Assembly: GCF_017873565.1 (NCBI RefSeq)
Contig: NZ_JAGGKH010000010.1
Location: forward strand, 124,001-188,000
Direction of reading: 5' to 3'
Length of the DNA stretch: 64,000 nucleotides
DNA from: Lederbergia galactosidilytica
GTDB lineage: Bacteria > Bacillota > Bacilli > Bacillales > Bacillaceae_C
The notes under the pieces were generated by a model, which had not been told where the DNA came from, searched no databases, and saw only the letters and a program-made list of their open reading frames with translations. Below, one piece after another: positions 41,578-51,049 of the stretch (positions within the stretch are counted from its first letter, which is position 1; each line of letters starts with the position of its first letter). Position numbers and translations under genes: made by a program.

Positions 41578-41609
41578 AATCAGTGAGGTTGGAAACTCCC
41601 TCACTGATT
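41578..41609 (-). terminator. ywjF terminator hairpin AATCAGTGAGGG
   Basis: AATCAGTGAGGGA and its complement around a short loop, 40 bp after ywjF, then ATTTGG. The arms resemble those of the hairpin at 47317-47352 next to btuF (CAATCAGTGGGGG). Confidence 0.6.
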
Positions 41610-41649
41610 GAAGCTTACTTTATTCTATATTATGAATGATCCTATCCAC

Positions 41650-43758
41650 TTATGATACTTTTTCATGGTTCCCACAAACGGATTTTTCCAGTAGTTCTGC
41701 TATATCATAGGTGCTAACATCATCTTCTACTTCTTTCGCTTTTGTACCATCTGATAACATGGTTAAGCAGTAAGGACAGCCTGAACTAATAATGGATGGG
41801 TTTACTTCCAACGCTTGCTCCGTGCGCGCTACATTTACTCGTTGCCCGACATCTTCCTCCATCCACATCAAACCTCCACCAGCTCCACAGCACATCCCAT
41901 TCTCACGGTTCCGGTCCATTTCGACCAAGGTGATTCCCGGTATCGCTTTTAAAATTTCACGAGGGGGATCATAAACTTCATTATAGCGTCCGAGATAACA
42001 GGAATCGTGAAAGGTAATTCTCTCCTCCACATTAAATTTCGGCTTCAATCGTCCAGCTTGGATAAGTTGGTAAAGAAGTTCTGTATGATGATATACTTCC
42101 GCTTGGAAGCCTAAATCAGGATATTCATTTTTAAATAGATTATAAGCGTGTGGATCAATCGTCACTATTTTTTTAATCTGATGCTTTTCGAACTCCTTTA
42201 TATTAGCTGCAGCTAATTCTTGAAATAAAAACTCGTTTCCCAATCTCCGTGGGGTATCTCCGGAGTTTTTCTCCTTATTCCCAAGGATCGCAAATTGCAC
42301 CTTTGCTTCATTTAACAATTTTGCAAAAGCTAGAGCGATTTTCTGACTGCGATTATCAAAAGCTCCCATAGAGCCAACCCAAAGCAAATATTCGAATTCT
42401 TCTCCTGCCTTTTTCCGTTCCTTTACAGTTGGAACATAAACATCCTCACGAGCTTCTCGCCATATTTCCTTCTCTTTCCGATTTAGCCCCCAAGGGTTCC
42501 CTTGCCTTTCGATATTTTGCATGGCACGCTGGGCATCTGGATTTACTTTTCCTTCTGTTAATACAAGATATCGGCGCATATCGAGTATATGACTTACATG
42601 GTTATTCATGACTGGACATTGATCTTCACAATTTCGACAGGTCGTACAAGCCCATAACTCCTCTTCTGTTATAATTTCGCCAATCATACTTGGATGATAG
42701 TCTACAGTGGCAGCAGCCTCTTTCACTCCTTTACCTATTGCTGCCTTCGCCAATTTATTCCCCATTGTTCCTGCAAAAGCATATGTCGGAACCCAAGGCT
42801 GCTTACTCGTTACAGCTGCCCCATAATTCGTGAGATGATCACGTAATTTAGTCATAATATGCATAGGTGATAGAGCTTTTCCAGTTCCAGATGCTGGACA
42901 CATATTGGTACAGCGCCCACATTCAACACATGCGTAAAGGTCAACTAGTTGTAAGTCTGTAAATTCATCTATCTTTCCTACACCAAACGTTTCTTGTGTT
43001 TCATCCTCAAAATCAATTGTTGATAATTTCTTTCCTTCATCAGATTCACTTAAGTAAACATTTGCTGGTCCTGCAATCAAATGAGCATGTTTTGATTGGG
43101 GAACATAGACAAGAAAGGCAAGCAATAGAATAAGATGGACCCACCAAGCAATAAAAAACGATACAGCCCCTGCCTGCGGACTCATCCAACTAAAGGCCAT
43201 GGCTATTCCCGAGGCAACAGGTTCTGTCCATGTTACTGGTTCCTGATGCCAAATAAGGGACATGGCATTTCCGAATAATACGGATAGCATGAGTCCTCCA
43301 ATAAATATTAAAACTAGACCAGCATAAATGCCCCTTTTTAATCTTGCTAACTTTTCAATGTAGCGACGATAAAAAGCGCCAATGACAGCTACTAAAATAA
43401 ACAGTGTGACGATTTCTTGGAAGAATTTAAACCCAGGATATAAGGAACCTAGTGGAAGATGAGAAGTTGGGACAAGGCCCTTCCAGATAAAATCAATTGC
43501 TCCGAATTGCACAAGTATAAACCCATAAAAAAATACAACATGAATAAACCCACTCTTTTTATCTTTCAAAAGCTTCTTTTGACCAAAAACATTGACACCG
43601 ATTTTTTTGAGTCGCTGCTTTATATCATGATCAAATTCTGTCTTTTTTCCAAGTTTAATATAAGCTATTCTTGTTTTCACAACGTAAATAAAGAGATATA
43701 TAGAGTAAGCGGTTACAGACAGAAAAGCAATCCAATTGAGCCAGAACAATGCACCCAT
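41650..43758 (-). CDS. (Fe-S)-binding heterodisulfide-reductase-like oxidoreductase YwjF
   Basis: A 702-aa membrane iron-sulfur protein thought to pass electrons from acyl-CoA dehydrogenation to the quinone pool. The N-terminal third has several membrane helices (NarI-like). Two [4Fe-4S] ferredoxin motifs follow, CVECGRCTNMCP and CTTCRNCEDQCP, then two CCG domains (CYLGRYN...CCGAGGGLMWME and GCPYCLTML). The ATG at 43758 has GGGAG eight bases upstream; the frame reaches 43797 without a site. The fatty-acid oxidation genes often found beside it are not here. Confidence 0.9.
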   Translation of the reverse strand: MGALFWLNWIAFLSVTAYSIYLFIYVVKTRIAYIKLGKKTEFDHDIKQRLKKIGVNVFGQKKLLKDKKSGFIHVVFFYGFILVQFGAIDFIWKGLVPTSHLPLGSLYPGFKFFQEIVTLFILVAVIGAFYRRYIEKLARLKRGIYAGLVLIFIGGLMLSVLFGNAMSLIWHQEPVTWTEPVASGIAMAFSWMSPQAGAVSFFIAWWVHLILLLAFLVYVPQSKHAHLIAGPANVYLSESDEGKKLSTIDFEDETQETFGVGKIDEFTDLQLVDLYACVECGRCTNMCPASGTGKALSPMHIMTKLRDHLTNYGAAVTSKQPWVPTYAFAGTMGNKLAKAAIGKGVKEAAATVDYHPSMIGEIITEEELWACTTCRNCEDQCPVMNNHVSHILDMRRYLVLTEGKVNPDAQRAMQNIERQGNPWGLNRKEKEIWREAREDVYVPTVKERKKAGEEFEYLLWVGSMGAFDNRSQKIALAFAKLLNEAKVQFAILGNKEKNSGDTPRRLGNEFLFQELAAANIKEFEKHQIKKIVTIDPHAYNLFKNEYPDLGFQAEVYHHTELLYQLIQAGRLKPKFNVEERITFHDSCYLGRYNEVYDPPREILKAIPGITLVEMDRNRENGMCCGAGGGLMWMEEDVGQRVNVARTEQALEVNPSIISSGCPYCLTMLSDGTKAKEVEDDVSTYDIAELLEKSVCGNHEKVS

Positions 43759-43988
43759 TACTAGCACTCCCTTTTCATATCTTAGTGTCTCTATCATATA
43801 AAATGAATGAACGTTCAGTCAATAGCCAAAAAATCATCATTAGATCTTTTTTTATTTGTTTTCTATTCAAAATATGTTGTAATAGTGCACTTTATTCCTA
43901 ATAATAGCAAATTGTTCACCATTATCTTCAAAGAACAAAGCCCAAGGCGCTCGGATAATAACCTGGCACGGGTTCCTAAAACAGCCAA

Positions 43989-44021
43989 AAGCAATTACCT
44001 ACCTTTGGCAAGTAATTGCTT
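43989..44021 (-). terminator. btuD terminator
   Basis: AAGCAATTAC pairs with GTAATTGCTT around a 13-base loop, followed by TTGGCTGTTTT on the minus strand, 30 bp after the btuD stop. Confidence 0.75.
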
Positions 44022-44050
44022 AATGTCATGATGCCTCTATAGAATTTTGC

Positions 44051-45268
44051 TTATTTAATACACTCTATTTGTTCCTTAATTGCTTCAGATAAAATAGCGC
44101 GCAATTCACTTGGATTTATAGACTGACCATTTTGAGAAGCCGCAATAATAAACTTCCCTTCCATTTTTCCTAAAAGCGATGTTTCCACTTCACTAATCGC
44201 CAGAATCGCTTCTATATACCCTTTATCTGATAGAACACCATTGACGAAAACAATATGGTGATAAAACCTGCTGGCGGGATCTGTCCAAGTCACTATAAAA
44301 AGCTTGCCATATGTCCCATATTGACAATCTTGACGGTTTAAAGTCTCTGTTACCTGAAATTGGCTTTCCCAACCTGAGCTTCCATCTGAACTCATGACCT
44401 TTAGAGGGATAGGCGATTGAATAGAAAGTGTGGTTCCTTTAAGTCGAACAGACTTCTCATCGATCACTGCATTGTTAATGATCCTCCTGTCATTTGGAAG
44501 CAAAACCGTTTGCGGCTTTGGTCTTGTTGGATGTGCCAGCATTTCAACTTCCGTTTGATAGACCGCCTGAATAGATTGCTTGTGAATGACCTCTTCAACA
44601 TTTCCAAGTGCATGAATTTTTCCTTTATCCAATAGAAGCAAACGATCACAATAAAGACTGGCAATATTTAAGTCATGAAAGATAGAAATAACAGTTAGTC
44701 CTCTTTCCTGAACCCAATTCTTCAATTGATCCAAGAGCTCTTTTTGAAATGCCAGATCCAAATGATTCGTTGGTTCATCCAATAGTAAAATTTCTGGATT
44801 TTGAGTTAAAGCTTGCGCCAAGAAAACTCGTTGCCTTTCTCCCCCTGAAAGAGAATGCAATAATTTATGTTGAAAAGAATGAACGCCTGTCGCCTTCATC
44901 GACTCCTCAATTATCTGTTCATCTTCTTCTCGATTCGTCTGAAATAGCCCCTTTTGATAAGCATAACGCCCCAGTGAAACAGTCTCTTTTACTGTATAGG
45001 CAAAAACTTCGGATTGAATTTGGGGCAACACTGCAATTTTTTTTGCGAGCTCTTTCGCGGCAAAACTTTGAAGAGCTCTATTTTGCAGAAGAATCTCGCC
45101 GTGCTTCGGTCGTAACAAGCCACTGATCATTTTCAATATTGTCGTTTTGCCACTTCCATTCGGTCCAAGAATACCAAAGATCTCACCTTGCTTTACTGAA
45201 AAGGAAAGATCTGTTAATACTTCGTAACTGGAATAACCACCGGAAATATGATTAATTTCAAGCATCAT
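44051..45268 (-). CDS. btuD: cobalamin ABC transporter ATP-binding protein with C-terminal extension
   Basis: The ATPase of the B12 importer, 405 aa. Residues 1-255 are a complete ABC domain: Walker A GPNGSGKT at 35-42, signature LSGGERQRV, Walker B ILLLDEPT. The remaining about 150 residues (SVRLKGTTLSIQSP...DPASRFYHHIVFVNG...ILAISEVETSLLGK) are an extra domain. Long ABC proteins of this type, such as B. subtilis YvrA, carry a C-terminal domain related to CbiZ (adenosylcobinamide amidohydrolase); whether this divergent one is active is unknown. The start overlaps the btuC stop by one base (TAATG). Confidence 0.88.
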   Translation of the reverse strand: MMLEINHISGGYSSYEVLTDLSFSVKQGEIFGILGPNGSGKTTILKMISGLLRPKHGEILLQNRALQSFAAKELAKKIAVLPQIQSEVFAYTVKETVSLGRYAYQKGLFQTNREEDEQIIEESMKATGVHSFQHKLLHSLSGGERQRVFLAQALTQNPEILLLDEPTNHLDLAFQKELLDQLKNWVQERGLTVISIFHDLNIASLYCDRLLLLDKGKIHALGNVEEVIHKQSIQAVYQTEVEMLAHPTRPKPQTVLLPNDRRIINNAVIDEKSVRLKGTTLSIQSPIPLKVMSSDGSSGWESQFQVTETLNRQDCQYGTYGKLFIVTWTDPASRFYHHIVFVNGVLSDKGYIEAILAISEVETSLLGKMEGKFIIAASQNGQSINPSELRAILSEAIKEQIECIK

Positions 45269-46323
45269 TACCCTCTACTTTCCTTTCTTCGTCTCATTAG
45301 AATAATCGCAAAAACAGGTGCACCAATGATAGCCGTAATCACTCCAATCGGTAGTTCAGCTGGCTGAATAATCGTCCGAGCAATCAAATCAGCTAAAATT
45401 AAAAAGCCGGCACCTACGAACATGGATAATGGCAATAAATGCTTATGGTCAGGGCCCCATAATAATCTTGTTAAGTGAGGGATAACTAAACCAACAAAAC
45501 CAATAGTTCCGGAAACAGCTACAGCAGCACCTGTCAACAGGGAGCCTGCAAATAAAACTAGCCTTTTGCGTTTTTCCACATTAACGCCTAGATGCTGTGC
45601 TTGCTCTTCACCAAATGACATCGCATTTAATTCACGTGTATTGAATAACAATAGGAAGGCCCCAATCAAGAAAAATGGCACGTTAAGCCAAACATAACCC
45701 CAGCCACGCATGGAGACACTTCCGAGTAGCCAACCAATAATTTGCCTTAGTTCTTGTCCAGACAAAGCAATGATTAAGGAGAGGAAAGCTCCTAAAAAAG
45801 AACTGAAGATAATGCCGGTTAATATAATTGTCTCAACTCGCATTCCAGGTTCAATCTTCCGAGCAAAAAAGAGAACGATAAAAATAGTGATAAAAGCTGC
45901 GATAATACTAGCAATTGGTAGTGTTAATAAGCCCATAAAAGGGAGGCTAATTTGAAAGAAAATAACTGTTACTGCCCCAACCGAGGCCCCTGAAGAGACT
46001 CCCAAAGTATAGGGATCAGCCAACGGATTTCTCAATAAACCTTGAAAAGCGGCACCAGCAAGTGATAGAGATGCCCCTACTAATCCAGCAAGTATAACGC
46101 GTGGTAAACGTATGTTCAACACAATATTATCAAGCAACGGATCTACATCATTAGAAAGCGGAAGGAGATGATGGCTAAAAATAGCCATCATCTCCTTAAA
46201 AGAAACTTGGACCGTTCCAACCCCAACTCCAAGAAAAAATGTAATCACTAAAAAAGTGATAGAAAGGCTATATGAAATGCTTGGCTTATTCACCGTATGC
46301 TTCTGGATAAATGGCTTTAGCAA
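45268..46323 (-). CDS. btuC: cobalamin ABC transporter permease
   Basis: A 351-aa FecCD/BtuC-type permease with about ten membrane helices. The family motif LPRVILAGLVGASLSLAGAAFQGLLRNPLADPYTLG is clear near residues 75-110, and the coupling-helix region SGTIGFVGLVIPHLTRL occurs in the C-terminal half. The start is TTG with AAGGAG nine bases upstream, 38 bases inside the end of btuF. The coding sequence holds a perfect 16-bp hairpin at 46162-46197. Confidence 0.92.
   Translation of the reverse strand: MLKPFIQKHTVNKPSISYSLSITFLVITFFLGVGVGTVQVSFKEMMAIFSHHLLPLSNDVDPLLDNIVLNIRLPRVILAGLVGASLSLAGAAFQGLLRNPLADPYTLGVSSGASVGAVTVIFFQISLPFMGLLTLPIASIIAAFITIFIVLFFARKIEPGMRVETIILTGIIFSSFLGAFLSLIIALSGQELRQIIGWLLGSVSMRGWGYVWLNVPFFLIGAFLLLFNTRELNAMSFGEEQAQHLGVNVEKRKRLVLFAGSLLTGAAVAVSGTIGFVGLVIPHLTRLLWGPDHKHLLPLSMFVGAGFLILADLIARTIIQPAELPIGVITAIIGAPVFAIILMRRRKESRG
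46162..46197. repeat. perfect 16-bp hairpin inside btuC
   Basis: AAGGAGATGATGGCTA, four A, then its exact reverse complement. It lies about 42-54 codons into btuC and encodes part of KEMMAIFSHHLLP. A perfect stem of this length within a coding region is unusual. Confidence 0.85.
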
Positions 46324-47287
46324 GCTCCTCTACTCCTTCAATAATACGCGGACCTGAGCGACTCACAAGATCCTCGTCTACTTGGTATACTTGTTTTTCT
46401 TTAACCGCTGTGACGTCTTTCCAAGCAGCCCGCTGTAAGACTTGATCCACCGCATCTTCCACATAACTATAATTTACAATGATCACATCAGGATTACTTT
46501 TAATTACGGCTTCCTCATTTAAAGTCGGGTATCCTTCTTCCTCAACAATATTTTCGGAATGAATAGCCTCCAACATTTCATTCATAAATGTTCCTGTTCC
46601 AGCAGCATAGATTTCCGGAGCAGGGGAAATTTCAACAAAGACCGATTTTTTCTCATCATTTGCAATTTCAGTTGTTTTCTCTGTAATATCGGCTAATTTT
46701 GCTTGCATATTTTCTACTATTTCATTAGCCTCATCTTTTTTACCAAGGGCTTTCCCAATTGTTTCAATTGTTTGGTACACAGCTTTAAAGCTTTGCGCAT
46801 CCTCAATGACGAGCACTGTTACTCCACTATCTTCAAGTTGCTTTAAACCACTTTCCCATGTTGTTAGATTAGAACCATGTGCAAGAACCAGATCAGGTTT
46901 AAGAGAAAGTACTTTCTCTACATTCAATTCAAAGTTAGCGGCTACTTTTTCAATTTCATTCACCTCTTCAGGATAATTATCATATTCGGTAGACGCACCG
47001 ACTAAATTATCTCCCTTTTCTAAAGCAAATACGATCTCAGTATTACTCGGCATTAAGGAAACAATCCGCTTTGGCTCTTCTTTAATTTCTACCTCTTTCC
47101 CAGTGGCATCCTTCATTGTAACTGGAAAAGCGACCTCATCTCCCGACGACTGCTCCTCTGTTATCTGATTCTGATTCTTACTCTCTTCCGGCTGTTCTGT
47201 GTTCGGATCGGCATTTGCCCCACAACCAGTCAATAACGTGAATAAAAGCAAAATGATTGCAATCGATGTGACATTCCATTTTCTCAT
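46286..47287 (-). CDS. btuF: cobalamin-binding lipoprotein of ABC transporter
   Basis: The extracellular binding protein, 333 aa. A lipoprotein signal peptide ends in LLTGC with the lipidated Cys22. Two PBP lobes typical of cluster A-II (one helix linker) follow: RIVSLMPSNTEIVFALEKGDNLVGASTEYDNYPEE and the C-terminal lobe with PDVIIVNYSY. GGAGG precedes the ATG. First gene of btuFCD behind a cobalamin riboswitch, which gives the substrate assignment; the family alone would also allow iron-siderophore. Confidence 0.92.
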   Translation of the reverse strand: MRKWNVTSIAIILLLFTLLTGCGANADPNTEQPEESKNQNQITEEQSSGDEVAFPVTMKDATGKEVEIKEEPKRIVSLMPSNTEIVFALEKGDNLVGASTEYDNYPEEVNEIEKVAANFELNVEKVLSLKPDLVLAHGSNLTTWESGLKQLEDSGVTVLVIEDAQSFKAVYQTIETIGKALGKKDEANEIVENMQAKLADITEKTTEIANDEKKSVFVEISPAPEIYAAGTGTFMNEMLEAIHSENIVEEEGYPTLNEEAVIKSNPDVIIVNYSYVEDAVDQVLQRAAWKDVTAVKEKQVYQVDEDLVSRSGPRIIEGVEELAKAIYPEAYGE

Positions 47288-47316
47288 CTAAAATTCCTCC
47301 ATATAAAGTGAAACTT

Positions 47317-47456
47317 CAATCAGTGGGGGGTTCTTTCATCCCCCACTGATTGTTAGTTGAACCAATCGGGCTTTTACGGGGAGTGTATCCCCCACCTATG
47401 CTTCTCCGTATTCCATAAAGCCTTGAGGTGGGGGTATTACTGCCCGTTAAAGCGGG
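47317..47456 (-). mobile_element. possible IS200/IS605-type end, stem-loop-rich remnant
   Basis: Minus strand: CCCG-CTTTAA-CGGG, then CCCCCACCT...AGGTGGGGG with a 29-base loop, a short linker, and CAATCAGTGGGGG...CCCCCCACTGATTG. This succession of GC-rich stem-loops without an ORF resembles right ends of IS200/IS605 elements, where TnpB guide RNAs lie. No transposase or TnpB reading frame remains. It is located between the riboswitch terminator and btuF. Confidence 0.4.
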
Positions 47457-47490
47457 ATAAAAAATAAAAACATCGCCTACTGGAGATGTT
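47456..47490 (-). terminator. expression-platform terminator of the cobalamin riboswitch
   Basis: ACATCTCC-AGTA-GGCGATGT followed by TTTTATTTTTT on the minus strand, about 60 bases after the riboswitch core. Fits B12-dependent premature termination. Confidence 0.7.
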
Positions 47491-47550
47491 TGAGATATGT
47501 AGAGAACAGCAAAGCTAATACCCTTTCTCTCTCCCCATCCTCGTAGGTTG

Positions 47551-47696
47551 ATTAACGATAGCACCGGCAGGTCTCCTGGCTTATGATCATCACTTGCTAC
47601 CCCTTCCCATGCAACATATGCACAGTGGATTTTGTAGCAGCTCCCATTTACAGTGGCGGGACCGCGTTGGAATGACACCAACTTCCCTATTAAGTC
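47551..47696 (-). ncRNA. cobalamin (vitamin B12) riboswitch
   Basis: Minus strand carries the conserved cobalamin-riboswitch blocks in order: GGGAAGTTGGTG, GCGGTCCCGCCACTGTAA, GGGAAGG, AAGTGATGA and AAGCCAGGAGACCTGCCGG. TTAATA at the 5-prime end and TATCGTTAA at the 3-prime end can close the outer stem. It lies upstream of btuFCD on the same strand and predicts repression by adenosylcobalamin. Confidence 0.95.
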
Positions 47697-47885
47697 GAAA
47701 ACAAGAAAAGCAGAAGCCGCCCGCCTATGGCGCTGAAGCTTAACAAATGGCCACACAATCATTATTTTCGACACCGACACTAAATATGTAATTTTCTACC
47801 CCATTTATTATACATCTTTTTATAAAACCCGACATCTTTTTCCTCATAATGGGGGAAATTAAAGATTCGAAGGGGGATATACAAA

Positions 47886-49082
47886 ATGGGGTTTTTAATC
47901 AAAATCATTTTTATTATTATCATTCTCACGGGATTTGCCTTTATAAATTATTATTTAGGCAGACACCATTTTGTTCTTCAATTTAAAAAAAGAGAGTATC
48001 CCATTCGACAAGGACGAATACAGCTTATTACAAATGGGACCAATTTATTTATTACATATTTTCAAGATTTAAAAAAGGCCAAGTCCACTATCCAAGTGCA
48101 GTTTTATATTGTGAAAGATGACGCATTAAGCCAAGCCTTTTTTAAAATATTAAAGGAACAGGCAGATAGAGGTATCAAAGTTCAACTCCTTCTCGATTGC
48201 CTTGGAAGCTGGAAGGTTCCTCGCAGTTGGATCAAGGAAGCCAAACAACATGGCATTGATATAGCCTTCTGTCATCAACCTAATTGGCTTTTCCCCTTAT
48301 ATTCTCTTCAACAGCGGAACCATCGAAAAGTGACCATTATCGATGGCACAATTAGTTATTTAGGCGGTTATAATGTCGGCATGGAATATATTGACCAGAA
48401 ACCTGAACTGTCCCCTTGGCGTGATTATCATATCCGTATTGAAGGGGATGGGGTCACTGACTTACAGCAAGAGTTTTATTATGATTGGCAAAAAGCAACA
48501 AAAAATCAGCTACCTTATATTCCAGTAAAAAGCATAAGCACTGGCACGACAAAATATCAAATTTATCCTACTGAAGGAGTGGGAATGGATAAAAAATGGG
48601 CTTCACTGATCAAACAGGCGAAAAAGTCAATTTTAATTGGTACACCTTATTTCATCCCACCCCAAAGTCTCCTCTTCGAATTAAAAAAAGCTTTATTAAG
48701 AGGGGTCCAAGTAAATATTCTTGTTCCAAATACACCTGATCACCCAATTGTAAAAGAAGCCTCCTTTTGCTATATACGTCAACTCCTGACTCTAGGTGGA
48801 AAAGTTTATCAATATAAAAAAGGTTTTTACCATGCGAAAATCATGATCATTGATGAGCTACTATGCGGAATTGGGACAGCTAACTTTGATAATCGGAGTT
48901 TCTTTCTAAACAGTGAAATGACTTGTTTTATTTATGACAAAGCCTTTATCGAACACGCGAAATCTACCTTCCAAATGGATGTCCAGCAATCAGAAACCCT
49001 TTCCCTTCCCGGACTCAATCAAGTAGGTTGGCTCGTTCGTGTAAAGGAAGGAATTGGTTGGATAGTAAAAGGACTATTGTGA
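47886..49082 (+). CDS. cardiolipin synthase-like phospholipase D family protein (YwjE/ClsB type)
   Basis: A 398-aa protein with one N-terminal membrane helix (about 2-20) and two PLD domains. HKD motif 1 is HRKVTIIDG (His146, Lys148, Asp153) and HKD motif 2 is HAKIMIIDE in the C-terminal half, each followed by GG/GT and N as expected. These enzymes join two phosphatidylglycerols to make cardiolipin. The length equals that of B. subtilis YwjE (ClsB), which also lies close to ywjF. AAGGGGG precedes the ATG. Confidence 0.88.
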   Translation: MGFLIKIIFIIIILTGFAFINYYLGRHHFVLQFKKREYPIRQGRIQLITNGTNLFITYFQDLKKAKSTIQVQFYIVKDDALSQAFFKILKEQADRGIKVQLLLDCLGSWKVPRSWIKEAKQHGIDIAFCHQPNWLFPLYSLQQRNHRKVTIIDGTISYLGGYNVGMEYIDQKPELSPWRDYHIRIEGDGVTDLQQEFYYDWQKATKNQLPYIPVKSISTGTTKYQIYPTEGVGMDKKWASLIKQAKKSILIGTPYFIPPQSLLFELKKALLRGVQVNILVPNTPDHPIVKEASFCYIRQLLTLGGKVYQYKKGFYHAKIMIIDELLCGIGTANFDNRSFFLNSEMTCFIYDKAFIEHAKSTFQMDVQQSETLSLPGLNQVGWLVRVKEGIGWIVKGLL

Positions 49083-49136
49083 TTGCCTGCCTCTTCACGT
49101 GTTTTCATATAGTTTTAATCTGTTTATCCTTATGTT

Positions 49137-49169
49137 AAAAGCCCAGACAAATATCCTGTCTAGGCTTTT
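49137..49169. terminator. bidirectional terminator between ywjE and argS
   Basis: AAAAGCCCAGACA and TGTCTAGGCTTTT form a stem with an A/T run on each side. It serves the plus-strand cardiolipin synthase gene and may serve argS. Confidence 0.75.
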
Positions 49170-49194
49170 AAGTTAACAAAAAGATCAATTTGGC

Positions 49195-49378
49195 TAACAT
49201 TTAGATCTAGCTCGAGCAACCCAACGACTAGCAAGCTTTCGGAGCCCGCTTGCGTAGGTCAACATCAGTTCGTCTTATCAATGTCTAGCTGCTGGCGGTG
49301 AATCCATCGGTATTGCGTCAGGGACGACGCAAACTTAACTGTTCATCCTCTGAACAACCGCCTCCCGTTTTTCTTTGA
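49195..49378. repeat. degenerate TTCCGCTTTTCT-family element
   Basis: Contains TCTAGCTCGAGC, ACTAGCAAGCTTTCGGAG, GGTCAACATCAGTTCGTC, GTCTAGCTGCTGGCGG and CGCCTCCCGTTTTTCTTTG, all degraded relatives of the tandem units after pbpG. It ends at the argS stop codon. Confidence 0.55.
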
Positions 49379-51049
49379 TCACATTTTTTCTGGTGCTGAA
49401 ACGCCAATAAGCGCTAAAGCATTCTTCAATGTAATCTGCACTGCCTTAACTAGCGCTAATCTTGCTGCCGTTTCTTCTTTATTTTCCTCATTCAATACTT
49501 TTTCAGCGTTATAAAAACTATGGAAGACAGAAGCTAACTCATAAATATACTGAGTAACTCGATGTGGCATTCTCTTTTCAGCCGCATCTGCAACCATTTG
49601 TGGGAAATCCCCAAGTTGCTTTAATAAGTTAACCGCCTTTTCACTAACTAGGATATCTACAGGCGCATTCTGGTCAAAGGTGAAACCTTTCTCATCGGCA
49701 GCACGAAGAATACTGCAAATACGAGCATGCGCATACTGAGCGTAATAAACAGGGTTCTCATTTGATTCAGCCACAGCTAAATCAAGGTCAAAATCCAAAT
49801 GAGTGTCAGCACTTCTCATTGTAAAGAAGTAACGTGTAGCATCTAAACCAACTTCTTCAACCAAGTCACGCATTGTGACCGCCTTTCCTGTCCGCTTACT
49901 CATTTTCATCTTTTCGCCATCTTTATATAACTGAACAAGTTGGATAATCTCCACTTCAAGTCGGCCAGGTTCGTAGCCCAACGCTTCAATCGCTGCTTTC
50001 ATCCGCGGAATATAACCATGGTGGTCAGCACCCCAAATATTAATGAGCTGATCATACCCACGAGCTAGCTTATCTAGGTGGTAGGCGATATCTGGCATTA
50101 GATACGTATAACTGCCATCATTTTTAATCAATACCCGATCTTTATCATCATCAAAAGCAGTAGATTGGAACCATGTAGCTCCGTCTTTTTCATAAATGAA
50201 GCCTTTTTCTTTTAATTGATCTAAAGCAGGAAGAATCTTTTCATTTTCATATAAGGATGTTTCAGAATACCATACATCAAACTTCACCCGAAAATCTTCT
50301 AGATCCTTCTTCAATTTAGCGAGTTCATAGTCCAAGCCATACTGGCGAAAGATATCAAAACGCTCTTGTTCATCTATCTCTACATATTTTGAGCCTTTTT
50401 CAGCTGCTAGCTTTTTCCCCAGCTCAATAATATCCTTGCCATGATAGCCGTCCTCTGGCATCTCTTTTTCCAAACCTAATGCTTGGAAGTAACGAGCTTC
50501 TACAGAATAAGCCAAATTATTAATTTGATTCCCAGCATCATTTATGTAATATTCTCTTGTCACTTCATAGCCAGCCTTTGCAAAAATATTACATAGTGAA
50601 TCCCCTACTGCAGCACCACGAGCATGGCCAAGATGTAAATCTCCCGTTGGGTTAGCAGAGACAAACTCCACTTGAACACTCTTACCATTACCAACATTAG
50701 AGGATCCATATTCATCTTTTTGCTCTAGGATTACAGGCACAATTTTTGTTAAATAACTATTGTCCAGATAAAAATTAATAAATCCAGGACCAGCGATTTC
50801 TAGTTTTTCAATCGAAGCCTTGGAGCGATCAAAATGAGCTAGTATTTCTTCTGCAATCACTCTTGGTGCCTTCTTCGCCATTCTCGCTAATTGCATCGCC
50901 ATATTTGTTGAATAATCACCATGCGCTTGGTCTTTTGGTGTTTCAATCATTACCTCTGGGAGCTGCTCCGCTTCAGCAAGACCTGCTTTTAAGACAGCAG
51001 CTTGAATTTCTTGTTTTAAATTTTCTTGCATTTGTTCCACAATGTTCAT
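49379..51049 (-). CDS. argS: arginyl-tRNA synthetase
   Basis: A 556-aa class I synthetase charging tRNA-Arg. The N-terminal Add1 domain is present, the HIGH motif appears as HLGH in [14 protein letters not shown], and the KMSK loop as KMSKRTGK. The C-terminal anticodon-binding domain ends [13 protein letters not shown]. The start overlaps the ywiB stop (ATGA), so it is translationally coupled. No T-box leader is visible. Confidence 0.97.
   Translation of the reverse strand: MNIVEQMQENLKQEIQAAVLKAGLAEAEQLPEVMIETPKDQAHGDYSTNMAMQLARMAKKAPRVIAEEILAHFDRSKASIEKLEIAGPGFINFYLDNSYLTKIVPVILEQKDEYGSSNVGNGKSVQVEFVSANPTGDLHLGHARGAAVGDSLCNIFAKAGYEVTREYYINDAGNQINNLAYSVEARYFQALGLEKEMPEDGYHGKDIIELGKKLAAEKGSKYVEIDEQERFDIFRQYGLDYELAKLKKDLEDFRVKFDVWYSETSLYENEKILPALDQLKEKGFIYEKDGATWFQSTAFDDDKDRVLIKNDGSYTYLMPDIAYHLDKLARGYDQLINIWGADHHGYIPRMKAAIEALGYEPGRLEVEIIQLVQLYKDGEKMKMSKRTGKAVTMRDLVEEVGLDATRYFFTMRSADTHLDFDLDLAVAESNENPVYYAQYAHARICSILRAADEKGFTFDQNAPVDILVSEKAVNLLKQLGDFPQMVADAAEKRMPHRVTQYIYELASVFHSFYNAEKVLNEENKEETAARLALVKAVQITLKNALALIGVSAPEKM

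Noticed and set aside
47316-47780. A 154-codon minus-strand frame upstream of btuF
   Set aside because: It runs through the cobalamin riboswitch, its terminator and GC-rich stem-loops; non-coding explanations cover all of it.
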